Positions 54,720 to 61,605 of a stretch of DNA of 64,000 nt are shown piece by piece (positions within the stretch are counted from its first letter, which is position 1; each line of letters opens with the position of its first letter). The DNA lies in assembly GCA_002723275.1 (NCBI GenBank), contig PBNZ01000029.1:62001-126000 (forward strand). The letters run 5' to 3'. The notes under the pieces are model-generated. The model was not told where the DNA came from and did not search any database. It saw only the letters and a list, made by a program, of their open reading frames with translations. The position numbers and the translations under genes are program-made. This DNA is from Planctomycetaceae bacterium. Its GTDB lineage: Bacteria > Planctomycetota > Planctomycetia > Pirellulales > Pirellulaceae.

Positions 54720-55922
54720 ATGACGTTAACGCTCATCTTCATCGCGATCGCTGCCGCCTGTATCGGAGGCCAAGTTAACCGAGGCATCTATCGACTGGCC
54801 TGGAACAAACGTCAGATCAGCCCCTGGTCAAAAGCCCCCTCCGAGGCAGCCCCTCGAACTTGGCTGGATTGCATTCCGATCTATGGTTGGTTGCGATTAC
54901 GACGCGAATCGAATTTGCATGGCCAGGCGTTTTGGCTTCGTCCCTTGATGATCGAACTTTGCCTGGCGACAGGGCTTGCCGCACTTTATTGGTTTGAAAT
55001 GAATCTGGGAATTTACCCCATCGGCGCAATTCCACCCGCCGAGTCAGTCATTCAAATCCAATTTCTCAGCCATGCCTGCCTTATCTGTTTGCTGACGGTT
55101 GCCACGTTCATCGACTTCGATGAGCAAACGATCCCTGATGAAATCACGATCCCCGGCATGCTGCTCGGTTTTGTGCTTGGAGCATTCCTTCCGATGAGTT
55201 TGCTTCCAGCCTGGTCAACCTTTGAACCACCTCACGCGATTGCTCCACTCTGGCTGACTCAGCCTCAACCCTGGAGTGACTTCTTAGATGGAAATTGGGG
55301 AATCGGCATTGCAATCATGTGCATTGTCGGCTGGTGGTATGCCCTGGTACCCAAGCGACTCTGGTACCGAAGTGGACTCGCTCGCTTCTTACGATACCTC
55401 GCCGTGAGCATTCGACGCAGTCCGGGAACTCCCCTCGTCTCAGCACTCGCCATGGCTTTATTGGTTTTCACGTTGATCATTTGGTGGTTGGGCGGCTCGC
55501 GATGGCATGGCCTTTTGACCACGTTAGGCGGGATGGCCGCGGGAGGTGGTGTCATCTGGGCTGTTCGCGTGATTGCCAACGTTGCGTTGGGCGAAGAGGC
55601 GATGGGATTCGGCGACGTCACGTTAATGGGTATGATTGGGGCTTTCATGGGCTGGCAACCCGCCCTAGTCGTCTTCTTCTTGGCGCCGTTTACTGGAATA
55701 TTCCTCTCTCTCGGACGATTTCTTTTCTGGGGTCGCAAAGATATCGCTTACGGCCCCTTCCTGAGCCTGGCAGCACTGCTTGCAATCTTCTTTTGGCCTC
55801 CGATCTGGGATCGGTGGGGACTCACAGTCTTCAGCATGGGCTGGTTGATCCCGGCCATTTTTGGTGTTTGCCTGCTCCTGATGGGCCTGATGCTCGCCGC
55901 CATTCGTCGCTTTCGGTCATGA
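54720..55922 (+). CDS. A24-family prepilin peptidase (PilD/TadV-like)
   Basis: 400 residues with about eight hydrophobic helices. The aspartyl-protease motifs are Phe-Ile-Asp-Phe-Asp-Glu-Gln-Thr-Ile-Pro-Asp near 138-148 and Met-Gly-Phe-Gly-Asp-Val-Thr-Leu-Met-Gly near 298-307. These two Asp form the active site in the membrane. The N-terminal region (Trp-Ser-Lys-Ala-Pro...Asp-Cys-Ile-Pro-Ile-Tyr-Gly-Trp-Leu) resembles the A24 N-terminal domain but lacks its four zinc-type cysteines. It would cleave leaders of type IV pilins and pseudopilins, possibly including the Flp pilin at 39.0 kb. It begins 3 nt after aroK. Confidence 0.9.
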   Translation: MTLTLIFIAIAAACIGGQVNRGIYRLAWNKRQISPWSKAPSEAAPRTWLDCIPIYGWLRLRRESNLHGQAFWLRPLMIELCLATGLAALYWFEMNLGIYPIGAIPPAESVIQIQFLSHACLICLLTVATFIDFDEQTIPDEITIPGMLLGFVLGAFLPMSLLPAWSTFEPPHAIAPLWLTQPQPWSDFLDGNWGIGIAIMCIVGWWYALVPKRLWYRSGLARFLRYLAVSIRRSPGTPLVSALAMALLVFTLIIWWLGGSRWHGLLTTLGGMAAGGGVIWAVRVIANVALGEEAMGFGDVTLMGMIGAFMGWQPALVVFFLAPFTGIFLSLGRFLFWGRKDIAYGPFLSLAALLAIFFWPPIWDRWGLTVFSMGWLIPAIFGVCLLLMGLMLAAIRRFRS

Positions 55923-56043
55923 CCGCCGATTCGACCGAGGGTTGGCCTTGCAGCCCGCTCCTCCCCTCGATACTATCTCGCCACGGAATATTGATCCTGT
56001 TCCAGAAAACATGCATGCAGGCGTTCGTGCGTCAGGTCAACTT

Positions 56044-57111
56044 ATGCGTTCTGAATTCTTCCATCTAAGCAATGCGATCGTGCGTAGCTTGATCCTCAGC
56101 TGTCTACTCTGGGCCATCGTCGGTTGCAATCAAAATCAGGCAGGCGCACCCGCGGGTGCCGCGCCCTACAACAGTTTCGGGGCGGCAGCTCCATCATCCT
56201 CCTATGCGGTTGACATGCAAGCTCGTGCAAACGAACAAATTCGGCTTGCCAACGAACAACAGCGGATGATCGAATCGATGAAGGCAGAACAGGCTCGAAC
56301 GAATGAACAATTACTGGCGCTCCAAAAGCAACAGGAACAATCGCAACAGAGCAAAGTGGACGAGCAAAAAGCCCAAGAAACGATGCTGGCCAATCAGGCT
56401 CGCGAAGCCTTGGGGCGCTATGACGAATTAGGACGTCGCGCGAAAAGCCTCGACGCACGAAACCAGGATCTCTACGCCGAGTTCTCTCAGGTGCAGCAGC
56501 GAATTCAACTGCTAGAAGACCAGAATCACCTTCTTCAACAACGCTTGAAGGACACGTCGGCGCAGCTGGCGGAAGCACTGAAAAGTGGCGAAGAGGCAAA
56601 GAACCAATACGACTCGTTGTTAACATCGACGCGGCAGCGCAGCGGCGCGTCGATTACGGCCAACAACAGTTACAGTGCTGGACTCACGGCAGTAACCGTT
56701 GATGGTTTGAATGTCCGCCAAGACGGCGATTTAGTTCGCATCGAGATTCCATCGGACCGGCTGTTCCAATCCGATGGAGCCACTCTTCGGCCTGAAGCCA
56801 GTGACACGATGAACAAAGTTTCGGACGTGATTCTTCGCACTTACCCGAGACAGGTGATCGGCGTAGAATCTCACACCGACCGTGATCCGAACGGGGCGGG
56901 TGGCTGGCGGAGCGCCCACCAACTTACGGCAGCTCAATCAATGGCGGTGTTCGAAGCGTTGAGCGCCAAGCATCAATCACTACGCAACCAGCTCTTCATT
57001 CTGGGTCACGCCAACAATTACCCATTAGCCTCCAACGGCACCGTGGCGGGACAGGCCAAAAATCGCCGGGTCGAGATCGTGATTTACCCGGAGTCGGCAG
57101 GCAATCGATAA
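56044..57111 (+). CDS. OmpA-family lipoprotein with coiled coil
   Basis: 355 residues from ATG 56044. A hydrophobic signal ends in Ala-Ile-Val-Gly-Cys, a lipobox, so the protein is lipid-anchored. A Gln/Ala/Glu-rich segment (about 60-190) is a long coiled coil with repeated Asn-Glu-Gln and Gln-Gln motifs. The C-terminal OmpA-like domain follows: Val-Arg-Ile-Glu-Ile-Pro-Ser-Asp-Arg-Leu-Phe, then Val-Glu-Ser-His-Thr-Asp-Arg (diaminopimelate-binding region) and Asn-Arg-Arg-Val-Glu-Ile. It would tie the outer membrane to peptidoglycan. An upstream in-frame start (55942) would add 34 residues with no signal character. Confidence 0.88.
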   Translation: MRSEFFHLSNAIVRSLILSCLLWAIVGCNQNQAGAPAGAAPYNSFGAAAPSSSYAVDMQARANEQIRLANEQQRMIESMKAEQARTNEQLLALQKQQEQSQQSKVDEQKAQETMLANQAREALGRYDELGRRAKSLDARNQDLYAEFSQVQQRIQLLEDQNHLLQQRLKDTSAQLAEALKSGEEAKNQYDSLLTSTRQRSGASITANNSYSAGLTAVTVDGLNVRQDGDLVRIEIPSDRLFQSDGATLRPEASDTMNKVSDVILRTYPRQVIGVESHTDRDPNGAGGWRSAHQLTAAQSMAVFEALSAKHQSLRNQLFILGHANNYPLASNGTVAGQAKNRRVEIVIYPESAGNR

Positions 57112-57278
57112 CTCCCCCCCTCAGCCCCACTGCTTCTCAGAACGGCGAGTCGCTACAATACGTCTGGGTGCAACTGCTGTAGCACGTCACTGATTCCGTA
57201 ATGGATCTTCACGCGCGGACGTTCTTTAACGCAAGCAGCCCTGAACTAACTTCGAAGATACGAGAATGCATTGGCTCC

Positions 57279-57887
57279 ATGATTGCGATCATTGACTACG
57301 AAATGGGCAACCTGCGGTCTGTGCAAAAAGGCTTCGAAAAAGTCGGCCACTCAGCCATCGTCACCAGCGATGCGGCTCAAATCCGTTCGGCATCCCGTGT
57401 CGTCTTGCCAGGTGTAGGAGCCTTTGAAGACGCGATGGACGCATTGAAGCGGCGTGATTTGATCGAACCGATCTTGGAGCAGATCCAATCCGGCAAACCT
57501 TTTCTGGGCATTTGTCTCGGCCTACAACTGCTCTTTGAAAAAGGATTTGAGGGAGGCGAACATGAGGGTCTGGGCTTATTAGCAGGAACGGTCAATCGTT
57601 TTGAGCTACCCGAATCCTACAAAGTACCCCACATGGGATGGAATCAGATCAAAATACGTCAATCAGCGCCGATTCTCGAAACGATTGCGGATGGCGGCTA
57701 TTTCTATTTTGTGCATTCGTACTTCGTCGCCCCGAGCGATGATTCCTGTGTCGCACTGGAAACCGATTATGGTGTCGATTTCTGTTCGATGATCTGGCGA
57801 GACAACCTGTATGCAACTCAGTTCCATCCTGAAAAAAGTCAGGAGCTGGGACTTCGTATCCTCAAGAATTTCGCCGAACTGAGCTGA
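57279..57887 (+). CDS. hisH: Imidazole glycerol phosphate synthase, glutaminase subunit
   Basis: 202 residues from ATG 57279, the usual HisH length. It hydrolyses glutamine and passes ammonia to HisF in histidine synthesis. The class I amidotransferase triad is visible: Cys79 in Leu-Gly-Ile-Cys-Leu-Gly, and His and Glu in Phe-His-Pro-Glu-Lys-Ser near 186-189. The N-terminal Ile-Asp-Tyr-Glu-Met-Gly-Asn-Leu is typical. No hisF or other his gene is next to it; a 249-nt gap and an EF-G gene follow. The Shine-Dalgarno is weak. Confidence 0.95.
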   Translation: MIAIIDYEMGNLRSVQKGFEKVGHSAIVTSDAAQIRSASRVVLPGVGAFEDAMDALKRRDLIEPILEQIQSGKPFLGICLGLQLLFEKGFEGGEHEGLGLLAGTVNRFELPESYKVPHMGWNQIKIRQSAPILETIADGGYFYFVHSYFVAPSDDSCVALETDYGVDFCSMIWRDNLYATQFHPEKSQELGLRILKNFAELS

Positions 57888-58062
57888 GCGGTTGCAACAC
57901 TTGCTTCTCGCCAAATTCTGTGCGATATTGATGGTTTTTGCAGGTCCCTCCGGCCCTCCGTGGGGGGGTCTCAGCTCTCGGGCTAAATCTCAAGTGCTTG
58001 ACGATTCCGTGAGGTATTCCTGAGCGAGAGCGACTAAACCAAAGAGAAAGACAAGGCGGATC

Positions 58063-58088
58063 AAAGCCAGCCTCGTGAGCGTGGCTTT
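58063..58088 (+). promoter_or_regulatory. Hairpin in the leader of the EF-G-like gene
   Basis: AAAGCCA (58063-58069) pairs with TGGCTTT (58082-58088); CTC and GAG inside the loop can add three pairs. It lies about 50 nt before the start. No T run, so a leader hairpin rather than a terminator. Confidence 0.35.
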
Positions 58089-58136
58089 GTCCAGACTTAA
58101 CACTTACGCACCGAGGCAGGAAAAAGGATTACTGGC

Positions 58137-60236
58137 ATGGCGAAGGCAAAGGTCGCGGATATTCGAAACGTAGCATTTTGTGGTCACGGTTCCGCCGGAA
58201 AGACCACCCTCGTTGACAAGATCTTGATTAAGACTGGCACCGCCAGCGGCCAGCCCAGCGTTGACGACGGCACGAGTATCTGCGACTTCGATGCAGAAGA
58301 AAAGTCTCACCAATACACGGTTGAAGCATCCGTCGTACACTTCGACCATGGTGGCAAGTCGTATCACGCCATCGACACCCCCGGTTACCCCGAATTTATT
58401 GGACAAACGATTGGGGCCTTGCAGGGCGTCGATAACGCGGCCATTGTGATCAACGCTCAGTCGGGGATCGAAGTCAATACGCGACGCGTCTTCGATGAGG
58501 CTGGCAAGGCAGGCCTTGGACGCGTCATCGTGATCAACAAGCTGGACGGAGACAACATTGACTTCCCGGCCTTGCTCGCGAGCATTCAAGAGTTGTGGGG
58601 AACCAAGTGTGCCCTACTCACGGTTCCAGTAGGTGTCGGCGCCGACTTCAAAGGTGTCGTCAATACGCTAAAGCCTGCGGGAGACACAAGCGGTGCGGTG
58701 ATGGATCCCGAGGAAATTCGGGAGCCGCTTGTTGAATCGATCATTGAAGTTGATGAAGAAGTAATGGAACGATACTTCGAAGGCACTCAGCCGACGGATG
58801 CAGAACTCTCCCGTCTGATCGTTAAAGCGGTTGCTGAGGGTTCTTTGGTACCCGTTCTTTGCTGTTCTGGCAAATCAGACATTGGTGTGGATGAAATGCT
58901 GGACGCGATCAACATGTGCTGTCTCTCACCTGCAGATATCACACGTGTCGGTAACAAGGATGGCAACGAGGTTGAGATTGGCAGCGACGCCGGCGGCGAA
59001 CTTGTCGCTCAAGTCTTTAAGACCCGCATCGACCCGTTTGTCCAGAAGCTGAGCTTTATTCGTGTTTTCAGTGGAACGCTCAAGAAAGATTCGAATGTCC
59101 CCGCATCCTCAGCGCGTAAGGGGGTCAAACTCGGCCAACTACTGAAGGTTCAAGCATCGGAGACATCTCCGGTGGACGATGCTGGTCCGGGTGAAATCGT
59201 CGCCATTGCGAAGATGGAAGAGCTTCACACAGGTACCAGCATTGGTGAAGTGACACTGCCCAAAATTCCATTCCCAACTCCCATGGTTGGTTTGGCAGTC
59301 AGCCCGAAGAGTCGTGGTGACGAGACCAAGCTTTCCGGCGCACTCAACAAGGTCGTGGAAGAAGATCCAACCTTCCGTCTGGATCGTGACGCACAGACGA
59401 AAGAGTTGGTCATGACTGGAATGAGCGAGCTACATTTATCGGTCATTCAAGAGCGACTCGTACGGCGCGACAAGCTGGAAGTCGATACCAAAGAACCTAA
59501 GATTCCCTATCGCGAGACGATTCAAGCCGACTCGGATGGTAGCTACCGTCACAAGAAGCAATCCGGTGGACGCGGTCAGTTCGGCGAGGTCCACATTCGT
59601 ATGTGGCCGCTGCCACGTGACGTGAATCTGGAGGAATACGTTACCAAGGGACGTTTCCCTCAGCTGAAGGAATACCACTACAACGAGAACAACAACTTCC
59701 TTTGGGTGGACTCCGTCGTCGGCGGTGTTATCCCGGGTAACTTCATGCCGGCCATCGCCAAAGGTTTCAATGAGCGAATGGACCGCGGCGTTATCGCTGG
59801 CTACAACGTGCAAGACGTTTGTGTCGAAGTCCACTTCGGAAAGCATCACCCCGTCGATAGTTCCGAAACGGCCTTCAAGATGGCCGCATCGATGGCCTTC
59901 CGAAATGTCTTCCAGCAGTCAAAACCGAGTCTTCTGGAACCGGTCGTTAAGTTAGCCATCACCGTTCCCGAGGACAACGTCGGTGATGTCTACAGTGACA
60001 TGTCGGGCCGTCGTGGAAGAGTGCTTGGAAGTGATTCGGCTGGTGGAAATCTCCAAACCGTGCATGCCGAAGCGCCACTCGCTGAGGTAACGACCTACGC
60101 TCGCAGCCTATCCAGCATGACGGGAGGGCAGGGGAGTTACGCGATGGAATTCAGCCACTACGATGTCGTGCCTCCCAACGTGCAACAAGAGATTTTGGCC
60201 AAGGCCAAGATGGAAGAAGAAGAAGAAGAAGAGTAG
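58137..60236 (+). CDS. fusA2: EF-G-like translation factor GTPase (second-copy type)
   Basis: 699 residues. G1 is Gly-His-Gly-Ser-Ala-Gly-Lys-Thr-Thr near 16-24, G3 is Asp-Thr-Pro-Gly-Tyr near 83 and G4 is Asn-Lys-Leu-Asp near 129. Domains II to V of the elongation factor G fold follow, with Gly-Met-Ser-Glu-Leu-His-Leu in domain III and a Gly-Arg-Arg-Gly-Arg-Val-Leu-Gly loop in domain V. The switch I region lacks the Arg-Gly-Ile-Thr-Ile motif of canonical EF-G and reads Asp-Phe-Asp-Ala-Glu-Glu-Lys instead. It thus belongs to the fusA2-type group. The last residues are a run of Glu. Role: translocation- or recycling-related, not proven. GGAAAAAGGA lies upstream. Confidence 0.9.
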   Translation: MAKAKVADIRNVAFCGHGSAGKTTLVDKILIKTGTASGQPSVDDGTSICDFDAEEKSHQYTVEASVVHFDHGGKSYHAIDTPGYPEFIGQTIGALQGVDNAAIVINAQSGIEVNTRRVFDEAGKAGLGRVIVINKLDGDNIDFPALLASIQELWGTKCALLTVPVGVGADFKGVVNTLKPAGDTSGAVMDPEEIREPLVESIIEVDEEVMERYFEGTQPTDAELSRLIVKAVAEGSLVPVLCCSGKSDIGVDEMLDAINMCCLSPADITRVGNKDGNEVEIGSDAGGELVAQVFKTRIDPFVQKLSFIRVFSGTLKKDSNVPASSARKGVKLGQLLKVQASETSPVDDAGPGEIVAIAKMEELHTGTSIGEVTLPKIPFPTPMVGLAVSPKSRGDETKLSGALNKVVEEDPTFRLDRDAQTKELVMTGMSELHLSVIQERLVRRDKLEVDTKEPKIPYRETIQADSDGSYRHKKQSGGRGQFGEVHIRMWPLPRDVNLEEYVTKGRFPQLKEYHYNENNNFLWVDSVVGGVIPGNFMPAIAKGFNERMDRGVIAGYNVQDVCVEVHFGKHHPVDSSETAFKMAASMAFRNVFQQSKPSLLEPVVKLAITVPEDNVGDVYSDMSGRRGRVLGSDSAGGNLQTVHAEAPLAEVTTYARSLSSMTGGQGSYAMEFSHYDVVPPNVQQEILAKAKMEEEEEEE

Positions 60237-60274
60237 ACTTCGACAGTCATCCTTTCTGGCCTTATAAGCAGTGT

Positions 60275-60296
60275 CGAGCCGCCACAGGGCGGCTCG
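60275..60296 (+). terminator. Perfect 9-bp hairpin after the EF-G-like gene
   Basis: CGAGCCGCC pairs with GGCGGCTCG around an ACAG loop, 38 nt past the stop codon. It is very GC-rich and stable. No T run follows, so it may stabilise the 3' end or work with other factors rather than as a standard terminator. Confidence 0.45.
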
Positions 60297-60388
60297 TGAT
60301 AGCAGTCGACAGCCAAACGTCCCGTTTTTGCTGGAGACCGCTTCGAAATCTGTCCGAAGACAATGATGGACGCTTGCCTTACAGGTGT

Positions 60389-60527
60389 TGGGGGTCTAGC
60401 ATTGTCCGCAGAGGAATTTCTCCCTGGGCCGAGAGTCACTGTGATGAATCATCATCTGAATCCCAGCATCGATCTGTGTCTCTGTAGCTGTCCGGCCATT
60501 GTGTCGGACAGCAAAATCTAGCCCCCA
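60389..60527 (+). ncRNA. Candidate multi-stem structured RNA upstream of cysE
   Basis: A long-range closing stem pairs TGGGGG and CTAG (60389-60399, one bulged T) with CTAG and CCCCCA (60518-60527), 10 bp. Inside are CTGGG/CCCAG (60424 and 60462) enclosing GATGA/TCATC with an ATCA loop, and CTGTCCG/CGGACAG (60488-60494 and 60505-60511). Together they make a closed junction of about 139 nt. It occupies the 394-nt gap between the EF-G-like gene and cysE, which has no other gene. I do not recognise a known riboswitch class. A promoter-like TTGCGT...TATTTT (60569-60595) lies between it and cysE, so it may not be part of that mRNA. Confidence 0.45.
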
Positions 60528-60630
60528 TCCCGCCGATCCCTCCATCGCACTGAATCGCCAGCGTCTTATTGCGTTTTTGTTTCGGAGCGTATTTTCCTAA
60601 ACGCGCTTGAATTCCTGAAAGGAGAGCAGC

Positions 60631-61599
60631 ATGGCCTCCGACTTTCGCCTCAAAGAGCAACTTCCGAATCTAACCAACGAAGTTGTGCGCACCTACACCG
60701 AGATCGGTACGATCAATCACTTGGGACACTTCCCCTTACCCAGTTACGCAGTGATCACTTCGGCCATCGAGGACCTTCGGGAAATCATCTATCCTGGCTA
60801 CCATCGTCGTGAGCGGCTTCATCTGGGAAATATTTCCTACCATGTTGGCGATCTCATCGACGGCCTGCATGACAAACTGACGATGCAAATTGCTCGCGCC
60901 CTGCATCATGAAGAGCGTTTGCAGAGCAATGCGGAACCAAGCGAAGACAAGTATGACTTCGAAGCCAAGGGACAGTCGATGGCGATCATGTTTCTGGAAT
61001 CACTCCCAAGGTTGCGAAAACTCCTAGCCACCGATGTACAAGCCGCATTCGAGGGTGATCCAGCTTGCCGTAGCCGAGACGAAGTGATCTTTTGCTATCC
61101 AGGGCTCCAGGCGATCACCGTCTTTCGGATGGCGCATGAATTGCATCGTCTAGGCGTACCCTTCATTCCACGCATGATGACCGAATGGGCTCATAAAGAA
61201 ACGGGCATCGACATTCATCCGGGAGCACAAGTCGGTGAATATTTCTTTATTGATCATGGCACCGGTGTCGTGATCGGCGAGACCTGTGAAATTGGCGACT
61301 ACGTTAAACTCTATCAGGGCGTAACTCTCGGAGCTCTTAGTTTCGATACCGATGCCGATGGAAATATTGTTCGAGGCACGAAACGACACCCAACCATCGG
61401 AGATCGCGTTGTCGTTTACGCAAACGCAACGGTCTTAGGTGGAAAGACCCACATTGGAAATGATTCGGTGATTGGTTCGAGTGTCTGGCTGACTCATAGC
61501 GTCGATCCGCACACCACTGTGCTCCTCGAAAAACCCAGCCTCAGAATGCGTGCGGATCACCCCGATGAATTAGATGCTTCCTCCAACTATCGCATTTAA
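60631..61599 (+). CDS. cysE: Serine O-acetyltransferase
   Basis: 322 residues, longer than the 270-residue enterobacterial form and similar to the SrpH/EpsC-like type. It makes O-acetylserine from serine and acetyl-CoA for cysteine synthesis. The N-terminal ~180 residues are helical. The C-terminal left-handed beta helix has hexapeptide repeats beginning [10 protein letters not shown] near 190. The catalytic His is in [13 protein letters not shown]. A [10 protein letters not shown] loop follows. AAAGGAG precedes the ATG by 6 nt. Feedback inhibition by cysteine is usual for the family. Confidence 0.94.
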   Translation: MASDFRLKEQLPNLTNEVVRTYTEIGTINHLGHFPLPSYAVITSAIEDLREIIYPGYHRRERLHLGNISYHVGDLIDGLHDKLTMQIARALHHEERLQSNAEPSEDKYDFEAKGQSMAIMFLESLPRLRKLLATDVQAAFEGDPACRSRDEVIFCYPGLQAITVFRMAHELHRLGVPFIPRMMTEWAHKETGIDIHPGAQVGEYFFIDHGTGVVIGETCEIGDYVKLYQGVTLGALSFDTDADGNIVRGTKRHPTIGDRVVVYANATVLGGKTHIGNDSVIGSSVWLTHSVDPHTTVLLEKPSLRMRADHPDELDASSNYRI

Positions 61600-61605
61600 G
61601 CTTCG

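Noticed and set aside
58007-58036. TTGACG-type promoter before the EF-G-like gene
   Set aside because: No acceptable -10 hexamer 16-18 nt downstream.
60361-60527. Cobalamin riboswitch in the gap before cysE (GTCACTGTGATG resembles a B12-box core)
   Set aside because: The essential GGGAA...CCGGTG core and the AGCC...GACCTGCC B12 box are both missing.
60436-60660. 74-codon minus-strand frame overlapping cysE start
   Set aside because: It runs antisense through the structured region and the cysE start and has no ribosome-binding site.
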